DNA of 64,000 nt from Synanceia verrucosa (taxonomy: Eukaryota; Chordata; Actinopteri; Perciformes; Synanceiidae). The notes under the pieces were generated by a model, which did not search any database, had not been told where the DNA came from, and was given only the letters and a program-made list of their open reading frames with translations. The position numbers and the translations under genes are program-made. Of this stretch, positions 54,392-64,000 are shown piece after piece. The first letter of the stretch is position 1. Every line of letters starts with the position of its first letter. The DNA lies in assembly GCA_029721515.1 (NCBI GenBank), contig CM056566.1, positions 8,782,353 through 8,846,352 on the forward strand, in the 5' to 3' direction.

Positions 54392-54955
54392 TCATCCCCA
54401 AAACACCAGGCACCTGCGAAGGCCGGGATCTCTCACAACCAGTACTCCACAACGTGACATCAACTTGCCACACAGGTGTACATCTAACTCCAGATAACCA
54501 ATATATGGGATCTCCCAGGCCATTAGCAGCTCTAAGCTGCAGCCAATGGCATGATTGAAGACGCTCCTGACCCCAAGGCTCAAAGGATTGGATGGGGGTT
54601 GCGAATGAGATTGTAATCGGGGAATATGCACCCTACACTCCCTTGCGAAATGACCAGGCTGGTGACAGGGCCTGCATATTACTGGGCCATTGCGGTGTGG
54701 ATGACTGTGCTGGCGAGAATTCTGGAGGAGAGCAATGCTTTCAGTAAGCTGGCTGAGTTGCTCCTGCTGACGCTTAAGCATCTCTCTCAGCTCAGCCATC
54801 TCAGACACTGAGGATGAAACAACAGTATTCGGCGAACCAACACGAACACCATACTGTACACCAAACACCGAGTGGACAGAGTGGCTGCGACCCCTCATAC
54901 CACCAGCCAAACCCTCAAGCTCCCACCGGATCGCTTCGGCTCGGACATCAAGCAA
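54392..54955 (-). pseudogene. Gypsy B gag with CCHC knuckle
   Basis: The frame starts MLDVRAEAIRWELEG, has a coiled-coil-like MAELREMLKRQQEQLSQLTE (about 54808-54750) and a knuckle CRPCHQPGHFARECRVH near 54675-54630, then leads toward protease. The first part of gag before 54955 is missing. Confidence 0.8.
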
Positions 54956-54969
54956 GGTGGAATTAGGCT

Positions 54970-56420
54970 GTCTGCCATAATGCCCATTCAGGCATCCGCT
55001 GTCAGGCTGTCAGGCATTCAGGCATCCGCTGTCGAAGCCGGAGAGGAGATGGTGGTTGCTGCAGTAGCGACACCGGAGGCTAGCGCCAGCTGGGGCTCCC
55101 AGCCTGACCTAGCCACGGATCCCCCGCATGAGGAAGATGTCTTTGAACTGGACTATGGGGACGATGAAGATGCCGCCTTGGAACTCCTCATATCAGAGGA
55201 CGATGACAAGGACAACGTTTTCATCACTCTGGCTCGGGCAGCACAGCCTGTTGCCTCCATCGCCTTTCGGGATGGGGAAAGCACACCAGCTTCTCCCCTA
55301 CCCAGCCTGGACATGCTTGACGTATGCAAACGCGCTGCTGCCCGGCTGGGAATCCGCTGGCCCACTGTCGTAGCTGAGACCACTAGATCCTGCTACGAGG
55401 GGAAGAAATTGCCCCTGGCTAAGAGCGCGACCAAGCAATGTCTCCCCGTCTTCCCAGAGCTGCTTGATAAGGTCGCGCGCTCGTAGAGAGACCGCCCTTA
55501 CAGCAGCAGGAGCCCGATTCCCGGAGCCTCGTCCCTCCACTGTGAGGCAATGGAGAGCCTGGGTCTGCACCGCATGCCTCTAATGGAGCCACTCGTTGCG
55601 GCGCACCTTCACCCCTGCCTGTCAACGGTGTCCTCCCAGAGCCCCAGCCTGCCGTCCAAGTCGGACCGATTTCAGTCAGCTCTGACTGAAAAGGCATCCA
55701 AGGCGGCTGGGCTTTCAGCCAGAGCACTCAATGTCCTCTCCCTGTTCACGGCTTATCAGGCTGTGTTATGTGAGGATTTTGTGCAGACTCAGGACACAAG
55801 CCATGTGTCTCCATGTCCAACGCTGTGCGGTCCAGGCCACGGGAAAAGCGCTTGGGACCATGGTTCTGCAGGAACGAGCGCGGTGGCGCAACCTCGCCAA
55901 CCTGTCAGACAGAGAGAAGAAGGAAATCCTGGACATGCCCATTGTCCCGGAGGGCATCTTCGGTTCCGCATTAGCCTCGATGCAACGGTGGTGCGAAGCT
56001 AAGAAGAAGGAGGATGAAGCTTTCCAGCTCTGCCTCCCTTGCAGGCCCCCAACTCCTTCTCCACCTGCGCAGCGTAAGAACTTCGCACAGGCTGCTTCAC
56101 AAGTTTCGCAGTTTAAAGTCCCGAAACAAATGAGACTCCAGCCTGCCCCACCTGCCCCGACAGGTCTGGTCCAAAAAACCCTCGGCTGCAGCTCCGCCAG
56201 CGCACCCAGAGCGGGCCGCCCAAGCTGTCAGCAACCAGGCCAGGAAGAAGAAGAGAGCAGCCTGACTGCCCCTCTCTTCACCGGTGATGCAGCTGGATGT
56301 TCCGCGTTCTCCAGCTCCACCTGTTTGGCTTTCCAGCGTGCACACAGGGGCCCCCCACGCCCCCATCTCCCGGCTGCCTCGGACCGTGCCAGAGCGAGCC
56401 GGGGGGGGATGGACATTTGA
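54970..56420 (+). pseudogene. DIRS gag, frameshifted
   Basis: First frame to 55486: acidic DVFELDYGDDEDAALELL, LGIRWPTVVAETTRSCYEGK, VFPELLDKVARS, then stop TAG. Coding sense continues from 55490 (PIPGASSLHCEAMESLGLHR, SKSDRFQSALTEKASKAAGL) and, after a shift near 55840, LSDREKKEILDMPIVPEGIF and FAQAASQVSQFKVPKQM to about 56170. Function: capsid-like packaging of element RNA. Confidence 0.8.
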
Positions 56421-56619
56421 CGGCAGAGGGTTCAGCCGTTGCCCCCTCTCATGTCCACAAGCAGGCACGCACACACAAGGTTTCCTAATAAGGATAAAGT
56501 GTGTTTCGCTGCCGCATCCAGGCCAAGGGCCGAGGGCACAGCTAATAAAACCAGCCAAACCTGTCACAATAAGCAGCATGGTGGCAACACCTGCTGTCCC
56601 CCCCCCCGGCGAAAGGCTG

Positions 56620-57580
56620 CGGGTCGCACCGGGGTGGGGGCTGTGAGGTCCACACTGCGCTGTCCCCCTGGGGACACAGCGCTGTCGGGGGACTGTATCA
56701 TTCCACCACAGGAGGGCGCCATCGCACCGCGGCTGGGCTCTCTCATGGTGGAAGAGCTGCAGTGTGCGTCTCTTTCCTTCAGACGGGAGAGATGGGCTGC
56801 ACTTGCAGATCCGTCCTGGGTGCTGAAAACGATCTCGAGGGGATACAGGCTACACTTTGCCGCTGTTTCCCTGCGATTTGCAGACATAATATATTCCCAG
56901 ACTCAGGGAGAGTCAGCTCGTGTTTTACAGGAGGAAATACTCTCACTGTTGAACAAAGGAGCAATCTGTGTCGTCTCTCCCGCACATTGTCAGAGAGGTT
57001 TTTTCTCCAGGTATTTTCTGGTCCCCAAATGGGGGGGAGCGGTGTTCGCCCTATCCTGAGATCCAGGATAGGGTGAATATCTCAGGAAATACAAATTCAG
57101 GATGCTTACACACCCATCCCTGCTGCATCTCGTGCGACGGAACAATCGGTTCACTTCTGTCGATCTGAGAGTCGCGTATTTCCACATCCCAATTTATCCC
57201 CCCCACAGAAAATATCTGAGGTTTGCTTTCCGGGGATCTGCTACGAGTACTGCGTGCTTCCTTTCGGTCTGTCCCTAAGCCCGAGGGTGTTTGTGCGGTG
57301 CACGGGAGCAGCAATAGCCCTGCTGAGACAGCAGAGCATCCGCTTGGCCACATATCTGGACGATTGGTTGCTTTTGGCACAATCGGAGCAGGAAGCCACA
57401 AGCATGTTCTCACACGGCACCTGCTCGATCTGGGTTTTGTGATAAATGCGGAAAAGAGCATGTTGTCTCCGACATAGGAAATAATCTTTCTGGGATTATT
57501 CCTGGACTCAGTGACTTTCACAGCGCGCCTCTCGGCGGAACGAGTGAAAGCTTTCGGGACATGTCTCGCATTTTTCAACC
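56620..57580 (+). pseudogene. DIRS reverse transcriptase, frameshifted
   Basis: Visible: LLNKGAICVVSPAHCQRGFF near 56950-57010, YFLVPKWGG, then after a break FTSVDLRVAYFHIPIYPP near 57150-57200 (first aspartate kept), LPFGLSLSPRVFVRC near 57255-57300, and ATYLDDWLLLA near 57350 (YLDD intact), DLGFVINAEKS near 57428. At least three frame changes. Confidence 0.8.
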
Positions 57581-57599
57581 TTGCAAGTCTGTTCCATTC

Positions 57600-58660
57600 A
57601 GACTATGCCTTCGGTTACTCGGACTGATGGCGTCTGCAATCCTCGTTGTCCGTCTCGGTAGCCTCCACATGAGGGAATTCCAGCTTTGGGTGGCCTCATG
57701 CAGGCTGGATCCCGTGCGTCACGGCGCTCGGAGAGTGTTGGTCACACCGGGGTGCACCAGGGCGCTCCGCCACTGGCGAGCCCCTTCCTTTCTGACACAG
57801 GGGTGCCCATGGGCTCCGTCCTGTCCAGGAAGGTGGTCACTACGGACGCCAGCCTGACAGGCTGGGGCGGGATCCACGAGGGCCGATCTGTGTGGGGCCG
57901 CTGGAGTGCGGACCTTCGGCAGTCTCACGTAAATTTCCTGGAACTTTCAGCTGTGTTTTTCTTCCTGAAACATTTCCTCCCGTCTCTCATGGGCCATCAT
58001 GTCCTGGTGAGGACAATATGACGACAGTCGCATACATCAACCGTCAAGGGGGGTTGCGCTCCCGTCATTTACACATGCTGGTACGCAAACTGATCCTGTG
58101 GAGCTGTGGTCGTCTCCTCACTTTGAGAGCGACGCACATCCTGAATTAGTTGTACGGGGGCCCAGGCTGAGGACCTGTTGTCCAGGGGCACGCCAGTATA
58201 CGGGGAGTGGACTCTGAACCCGGAGATTGTAGAACAGATATGGGCCCGGTACGGTCGGGCCACAGTGGATCTGTTCGCTTCGAGAGAAAACGTGCAGTGC
58301 GTGCTGTTTTACTCTTTGCACAGCATGGATGCTCCCCTCGGTGTAGACGCTCTAGCGCACGCCTGGCCGCACAAGCTTCTTTACGCATTTCTCCCCCTGG
58401 CCTTGGTGTCTCCCACTCTGTCCAGAGTGAGGGAGCACGGCCACGCGCTGATTCTGATAGCTCCGCATTGGCCTGCGATGCATTGGCTAGCGGAGATATA
58501 TCGGTTACTGTGCGCTCAGCCATGGCAGCTCCCACTGCGCAGGGACCTGTTATCGCAGGGGAGAGGGACGATCTTCCACCCGCACCCGGAACGCCTGGCG
58601 TTATGGGCTTGGCCCCTGAGTGGCTCAATCTGTCGGCGGTGGGACTGCCACAGGGTGTGA
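57600..58660 (+). pseudogene. DIRS RNase H and following domain
   Basis: VVTTDASLTGWGGIHEGRSV near 57836-57895 (RNase H first aspartate), LELSAVFFFLKHF near 57940 (glutamate), DNMTTVAYINRQGG near 58012-58055, after a small frameshift. The frame 58178-58660 then gives LSRGTPVYGEW, VDLFASRENVQC, GVDALAHAWPHKLLYAF and LALWAWPLSG, the usual end of DIRS pol. Confidence 0.8.
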
Positions 58661-60085
58661 TTTCCACTCGGGCCTCCTCCAGTAGGTCTTTATATAACTG
58701 TAAGTGGAGAGCGTTTGAGGGGTGGTGTCACAGAAATGGCCATGTTCCTTTTCAGTGTCCAGTGGAAGTAATATTGTCATTCTTGCAGGAGCTGATTGAC
58801 AAATGAAAAGCCTTCTCCACAATTAAGGTCTACTTGGCAGCTATCGCCGCTTGTCATGTGGGGTTTGGGAATCAAACGGCGAGCCAGCACCCACTGGTCT
58901 GCTGTTTTATCAAGGAAGAACGCAGGCCTCTCCCTGTCTCCAGACCACTGGTACCACCATGGGATCTGGCTGTGGTTTTGGAGGGACTTAAAAGCCCTCC
59001 TTTTGAGCCACTGGAGGGAGCAGATTTGAAACACGTGTCTCTCAAAACTGTGTTATTACTCGCTCTGGCTTCGGCTAAACGAGTTAGTGACATCCATGCG
59101 CTTTCAGTGCATCCGTCATACGCTCAGCTCTTTCCGGGGGATGTGAGGATGATTTTGAGGCCCAACCCGGCCTTTGTGCCGAAGGTGGTGGGCTCATGTT
59201 CTCATAATGACCTTGTGGCTTTTGCTGCCTCACCAGCTGCATTATGTCCAGTCCGTGATGTGCGCACTTATATGGACAGGACTAGTAGTTTCAGTAGCAG
59301 CGATCAGCTGTTTGTCTCCTGGGCTAATCCTCATGAGGGAAAGCCTGTCACAAAGCAACGCCTGTCCCACTGGGTGGTGGAGGCAATTGCTTTGACCTAT
59401 ACGAGTCAGGGTTTGCAGCCACCTCTGGGTCTGCGTGTGCACTCGACTCGGGGCTTGGCTACATCCTGGGCCTTTTTCAGGGGAGTTTCTGTTCATGACA
59501 TATGTGCTGCTGCAAGTTGGTCTTCACCTCTCATGTTTGTCCGTTTTTATAAGCTGGACGTAACCGCTCCGTGCGTGGCACACTCAGTTTTGTTGTCCTT
59601 TGTTTGTTGGCTTTTGCTGCCTCGCCAGATGAGCAGCAGTCGCATGCGTTATGTCCAGTCCGTGCAGTGCGCACTTATATGGACAGGACTAGTAGTTTCA
59701 GGAGGAGCGATCAGCTGTTTGTCTCCTGGGCAAATCCTCATAAGGGAAAGCCTGTCACAAAGCAACGCCTGTCCCACTGGGTGGTGGAGGCAATTGCTTT
59801 GGCCTCTACGAGTCAGGGTTTGCAGCCACCTCTGGGTCTGCGTGCGCACTCGACTCGGGGCTTGGCTACATCCTGGGCCTTATTCAGGGGAGTTTCTGTT
59901 CAGGACATATGTGCTGCTGCGAGTTGGTCTTCACCTCTCACGTTTGTCCGTTTTTACAAGCTGGACGTAACCGCTCCGTGCGTGGCACGCGGTTTTGTTG
60001 TCCTGATTGGAACGATCTACTTCCCTGTGGATTGGTGGGCGCTAGATAAGCTTGTCTGGCAATACAGGAGCTACCATATCCCATA
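58625..60085 (+). pseudogene. DIRS tyrosine recombinase with duplicated catalytic half
   Basis: It would integrate circular element DNA. The N-terminus (STRASSSRSLYNCKWRAFEG, about 58660-58720) is in one frame up to a TGA at 58804-58806. The frame 58834-59970 then holds LASAKRVSDIHALS (catalytic Arg, about 59065-59105), RVHSTRGL (His-x-x-Arg, 59430-59455) and VRFYKLDV (Tyr, about 59540-59560). A second copy of the last half follows, with its own RAHSTRGL and VRFYKLDV (to 59970), and ends YRSYHIP at 60084. Confidence 0.85.
59217..60000. repeat. Tandem duplication in the DIRS recombinase, about 392-bp unit
   Basis: Unit 1 (59217-59608) and unit 2 (59609-60000) are nearly identical from GGCTTTTGCTGCCTC to GTTTTGTTGTCCT. 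Unit 1 lacks about 15 bases near 59237 that unit 2 keeps (GATGAGCAGCAGTCGCAT). The repeat shifts the frame, so the two copies are in different frames. Confidence 0.95.
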
Positions 60086-60180
60086 GTGAGACATCGAGCG
60101 AAATATTATGAAAGAGAACTATAGGTTATTTACAGAACCCTGGTTCTCTGAGTAATATGACTGAGATGTCTCACCAGACA

Positions 60181-60778
60181 ACCCTTCTTGCTTGTAAAAA
60201 AAAAAATCAGTTTGTTCATGATTAAAATCACTGTTACTTCGCTTAAATATTAAATCTATTATTAAATCTATTACAAATCAAATGAAGTAATTCATCAAAG
60301 TAGTAACTGTTTGCCAAGTCCAGCAGCACAGCACACATTTAACTAAACCTGGAAATGTTCATGTTTAAGTTGAATCACATTTTCACTTTCGTCGCTGAAG
60401 AAATATTTCAAACTTAATATCAACTGTAAATGAGTGAAATGAAACGAAACATAAGCTACAGGAAGACCAATTATTAAACCTGCTGTTTTTTGGAGTGGAA
60501 TATTTCTTTGCTATAATGGACACATCACACTTCACTTAAGATGAATTTTATTCACAAAGGAATCCCCCTCACTCATACTGTGGTCAAAAAACTTTGTGTG
60601 TCATAATGTTCTAACCCTTTTGGCCTTCACTCAAGGCTCCATCCTGTCTGTACCACATGACCTGCCAAGTCTCGCATCAGACCTATCCTCTCTGTTTATG
60701 ACCTTTGTTGTCATGTGCCTCTATGTCACAATATTCCTGAACTTTATAACTATTTCAGAAACACTAATGCAATAAACC
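60181..60778. other. Unassigned interval
   Basis: AT-rich, no gene, no recognised repeat ends. Confidence 0.3.
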
Positions 60779-61545
60779 CCTCCTTGAGCCGTCACCTTAT
60801 TGTGGTGGAGGGGTTTCTGTGTCCCAATGATCCAAGGAGCTAGGTTGTCGGGGACTTTATGCTTTTGGTAGGGTCATCCAGGCAAACAAGCACAGCTCAA
60901 GATCCCCTATGATGAGAACAACCTTTGGAAGATATTTTCCCTTGCCCGGATGCAGGCCATTGGGCCCCCCTTATGGAGCCAGGCCAAGAGGTGGGACTTA
61001 ATGGCAAGTGCCTGGTAGCCAAGCCTGCAACCATGGGGCCCAGCTGGGCACAGCCTGAAGAGGCAACGTGGGTCTCTTTTCCCATGGGCTCACCACCTGT
61101 GAGAGGGGCCAGTAGGGTCAGCTGCAATGTGAGGTGGGTGGTGGCCGAAGATGGGGACTATGGCAGGCCAATCCCTGACTACAGAGGCTAGCTCTAGGGA
61201 TGTGGAATGTCACCTCTCTGGCAGGGAAGGAGCCTAAACTGGTGTGTGAGGTTGAGAAGTTATAATTAGACATAGTCGGGCTCACCTCGACGCACAGCTT
61301 GAGCTCTGGTACCAGTTCTCTTGAGAGGGGTTGGACTCTATTCCACTCTGGTGTTGCCCCTGGTGAGAGGCACAGAGCAGAAGTGGGTATACTCATTGCC
61401 CCCTGGCTCTATGCCAGTATGTTGGGGTTTACCCCGCTATACGATAGGGTAAGCCTCAGAGGGTAGCCTCCCTCTGCCTTCAGGTGGGAGGACAGGTCCT
61501 GACTGTGTGCTTATGCACCAAACAGCAGTTCAGAGTACCCACCCT
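60779..61545 (+). pseudogene. LINE 5' region with endonuclease start (copy 2)
   Basis: Same LINE as 17727-18275 but with the 5' leader present (ACCTTATTGTGGTGGAGGGG at 60794). It encodes MWNVTSLAGKEPK near 61200 and, further, VGGQVLTVCAYAP-like sequence near 61485-61520. Frameshifts are present and RT is missing. Confidence 0.7.
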
Positions 61546-62430
61546 TTTTAGTCTATATAAATGTTTAATGATGTAGATGTTTGAATGGTTCTCTCAGCAC
61601 AAGAATGTGTTCTACTGGTCTGTATTCCATCATCATCCTCAGTACAAATTTTGAAAATAATTCCGTTTTCTTAAGCACAAGTTTCATCACAAATTTCACA
61701 AAATCACAGCACATCATCAACCATTCTTCTTAGTGTAGCAGGCTAAGCATTTTTGTCTTGTTTTCCTCCTTGTTCTTTTTGTTTACATGCGGTTGCCATG
61801 GATTCCGTTCCTCATTGCTGCTACTCATTGGGGTGGGCTGGTACAAAAAGCGGTAGTTTGCCTGCCGATTCGTCCTTTGTGCTCCCGTTGTCACCTGTGT
61901 CATTTACGGGACGGAAGTCGTGTGTCCAACAGGTATGGCCTCGCTGCTCATTTTCAGTTCCATCATTACAATCAAGGCATTTGTGTTGTGTTGTAGGGCG
62001 ATTGTGTGCTGCTCTGTGCTCCCCATTTTTCTTCAGTGAGAGTGTCTGCCACATGTGCCCGGTGACTTAGGTTTGTTTTTTTATGTTGGTGGAGCTCTCC
62101 CCTGCACTAGCCTTCGTCCATCCACTTTGGCCTCAGCTCTGATTAGGTTTGCATTTCCTTTGGTATGAATGAGTTTTATTATTTTGAACCACGTCTCTCG
62201 CCCTCTAAGTGACTGTGAACCTGTATGCCTTGTGTCAGAGAATAATTCCCTGGGTGAAATTCCCAGGGTGGCGTTGTCGAGCTGTTAGTGTTATTAGTTG
62301 TATTTGTGTTTCCTTGTACCTCTTCCTCGCCACATTACGTTTGGAGTTACCTAAAGATCTTACCACTTCCCCCTTTGCACAGTTATTTACTTTGCAAATC
62401 ATTTTACGGCATAATTTTGGCTTGAACATG
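61004..62430 (+). repeat. Duplicated block, copy 2 (pairs with 17727-18870)
   Basis: From GCAAGTGCCTGGTAGCCAAG onward it follows 17727 to 18850. It lacks the SINE found at 18362-18653 and contains a solo LTR (61734-62334) that copy 1 lacks. The match ends near 62430 (GGCTTGAACATG). Confidence 0.75.
61734..62334. mobile_element. Solo LTR in duplicated block copy 2
   Basis: 601 bp from TGTAGCAGGC to CTCGCCACA (TG to CA). Flanks are TTAG (61730-61733) and TTAC (62335-62338), a 4-bp duplication with one change. The paralog at about 18760 reads CTTCTTAGGTTTGGAG with nothing inserted. A 105-codon frame inside is incidental. Confidence 0.75.
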
Positions 62431-63195
62431 TAAAAACTACGCCAGTATTAACATCATCTTTGGTGTAAATCTGCTCCCTATCTGAAACTGCAACACAGGT
62501 TTTCTATCAGCTAGTATTATTACTGACAACTACCTCTCTCCTGTGGAATTCTCCTGATATTCTACAATCTATGATTTGGTCCCACCCTCATGATATCCTC
62601 AAAATAATTGGGCTTTTTCATCTGCATTTGGTTAGTTGATCTCCAAAAAACCCTCAGTGCAGCCAGAGCTGGCCATAAGTTTGTTAGGCAATTGTCCAGG
62701 CTGCTCTCATTCCCACCAGACTCCAAGTAGTCCTCTCATAGTAGTGGTCTTTGGACATGAGCATTATTGATGGGAGGAGGTTAGAATGACAGGTGCTGAC
62801 AGAGTGACAGGTGCTGACAGAGTGACAGGTGCTGACAGAGTGACAGGTGCTTCTCTGTCTGGACTCATGTCCGTTACCGCAGCTCACATCTTCCCCTTGT
62901 TCTTATTGTGTGGCATTTGTAATATGATATCAGCCCCACCACATGCTCTAGTCCTCTCCTCACCATCCCTGGTACAGCCTCAAACACTGAAGTCCAGAAC
63001 AAAGAAAAAAAGCTGTCTGCTGATACATGTCGCCAGATGCCAATAGTTTGCCCACAGTCTCTTTTTTAAATGCCTTTATCCATTTTCCGACCCCCACATA
63101 GGCATCAGGCAGTTGGTCACCAGCACCGCCAAGTCAGAGCTTTGCCATGTTTTGTACTGTCCCGAGTAACCTTTTACCAAAATATGGGAAATGAC
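62431..63195. other. Unassigned interval with 18-bp tandem repeat
   Basis: No gene. At about 62787-62850 the 18-bp unit GTGACAGGTGCTGACAGA occurs three to four times in tandem. Confidence 0.5.
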
Positions 63196-63204
63196 TATCT
63201 AAGG

Positions 63205-63560
63205 ACTGTTGCCTCACAGCAAGAAGGTACCGGGTTCGAATCCCAGGCCCGCGGCCTTTCTGTGTGGAGTTGTTCTCCCCGTGTCTGTGTGGAGTTGTTC
63301 TCCCCGTGTCTGTGTGGGTCCTCTCCGGGTACTCTGGCTTCCTCCCACCATCCAAAAACATGCATTAGGTTAATTGCCTAATTTAAATTGATCAGAGGTG
63401 TGAATGTGAGTGTGAGTGGTTGTTTGTCTCTGTGAGCCCTGTGATGAACTGGAGACTTGTCCAGGGTGTACCCCGCCTTCCGCCCTAAGATAGCTGGGAT
63501 AGGCTCCAGCCCCCCCGCGACCCTATGTGAGGATAAGCGGTAGATAATGGATGGATGGAT
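63205..63560 (+). mobile_element. tRNA-related SINE with target duplication
   Basis: It begins ACTGTTGCCTCACAGCAAGA, has a B-box-like GGGTTCGAATCCC near 63231-63243, a body shared (inverse) with 18362-18653, and ends in (GGAT)n. TATCTAAGG flanks it at 63196-63204 and 63561-63569. Within it, 28 bp around TGTGTGGAGTTGTTCTCCCC are repeated in tandem (63261-63316). Confidence 0.85.
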
Positions 63561-63565
63561 TATCT

Positions 63566-64000
63566 AAGGGCGTTTTCACACCTATGGTTTGTTTGCTCTG
63601 GTCCAAATCAGGGACCAACTTGTTACAATGTTGCAAATTGCCTTGGTTTGTGTTCACAAGTGTGATGTGTGGGGAAACTGCTCTCTAATTGGTCGGACTT
63701 TCCTCGTGGGAAAACTCCTGGAAGTAAACAAAGAAGAGCAGACTCCTGAGTGCTACTTTGGAGTAGCACTGGAGGTAAAGCTACGCGGGTTGCTCTTGGC
63801 CCTGGTCATCATGTATTACGTCATTTGCACTTATCACTGTTGGCAAACGGTACAGTTTGAAAATGAGGCAAGGCTGAGGGAGTCGCCGACGATGCATATC
63901 AAGACAGTTCAGGCAGAGGCGCACCTTAATCCTCCTGAATTGTAACATGCTGATCATCAGAAAATATTTCCGTAGATCCATCATGTATACCCGTGGTCTT
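63566..64000 (+). other. Possible DNA-transposon end with 118-codon open frame
   Basis: GGGCGTTTTCACACCTATGG at 63568 resembles a common start of fish non-autonomous DNA elements. An open frame 63589-63945 encodes IGRTFLVGKLLEVNKEE and a hydrophobic LLLALVIMYYVIC stretch that could be a membrane segment. I recognise no family, and the right end lies beyond the window. Confidence 0.3.

Larger units (their letters stand above)
51001..54955 (-). mobile_element. Ty3/gypsy element B, split by an L2 LINE
   Basis: Minus-strand order: gag with zinc knuckle (54955-54392), protease region (54195-53995), RT start (53942-53565), L2 insertion (53558-52518), RT and RNase H (52460-51504), integrase (51377-51030). 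No LTR is present at either end: the 5' end is cut at 54955 by a DIRS element and the 3' end stops inside integrase. Confidence 0.85.
54956..60180 (+). mobile_element. DIRS-type retrotransposon
   Basis: Order on the + strand: gag, RT, RNase H region, tyrosine recombinase, then terminal repeat sequence (ACAGAACCCTGGTTCTCTGA near 60134). There is no integrase or protease, as expected for DIRS. The left end is missing: gag begins abruptly at 54956 against gypsy B. Several frameshifts and stops. Confidence 0.85.

Noticed and set aside
54872..54970. DIRS gag start at ATG 54872
   Set aside because: The first 85 bases are antisense to gypsy B gag; the DIRS-derived part begins only at about 54956.
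62787..62850. 18-bp tandem repeat as a possible regulatory array
   Set aside because: Only three to four units, no gene nearby; most likely a simple minisatellite.

Overview
The window looks like a piece of a ray-finned (teleost) fish chromosome. It holds one recognisable multi-exon vertebrate gene, and that gene sits in a dense, nested mix of mobile elements typical of fish: Tc1/mariner, hAT, piggyBac and PIF/Harbinger DNA transposons, L2-like and I/Nimb-like LINEs, tRNA-derived SINEs, Ty3/gypsy and BEL/Pao LTR elements, an endogenous retrovirus relic and a DIRS tyrosine-recombinase element. I see no bacterial features, CRISPR arrays, tRNA genes or rRNA genes.

The only host gene I can support is histamine N-methyltransferase (HNMT) on the + strand. 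It has a probable non-coding first exon near 10.6 kb and six coding exons between 10728 and 13105. All introns are GT-AG, the joined frame is 291 codons, and a poly(A) signal lies at 13284. Its upstream region is duplicated. Block A (about 6.15-11.08 kb) matches block B (about 38.12-40.26 kb plus 44.0-44.08 kb), and a third, shorter copy of the promoter/first-exon module (block C) lies at 49.49-49.85 kb. Block B also carries a broken copy of the first two coding exons with an early stop.

Layout: 0-6.4 kb, an I/Nimb-like LINE split by two Tc1 elements, one of which is itself split by an L2-like LINE. 6.4-13.4 kb, HNMT and its duplicated flank. 13.4-19 kb, hAT, LINE and gypsy relics, a solo LTR and the start of a second duplicated block (17.73-18.87 kb, paired with 61.0-62.43 kb). 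19.4-24.4 kb, a near full-length I/Nimb-like LINE with a 12-bp target duplication, inserted in another LINE. 25-34.3 kb, SINEs, an endogenous retrovirus pol relic, a PIF/Harbinger element carrying a MADF-like exon, and a second I/Nimb LINE relic. 34.3-37.5 kb, a gypsy element with dead reverse transcriptase residues. 38.1-44.1 kb, block B, split by a gypsy element with two LTRs and a large internal inverted repeat. 44.1-47.8 kb, a BEL/Pao relic. 48.1-48.6 kb, a piggyBac-type MITE. 51-55 kb, a gypsy relic split by an L2 LINE. 55-60.2 kb, a DIRS element whose recombinase catalytic half is tandemly duplicated. 60.8-64 kb, the second duplicated block, a solo LTR and a SINE.

How the parts relate: HNMT would inactivate histamine in the cytosol by S-adenosylmethionine-dependent methylation. 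Nothing else here belongs to that pathway. The mobile elements record an insertion order, because paralogous blocks keep the empty site for several insertions. Element class names rest on recognition of protein motifs and ends by eye; no database search was run.
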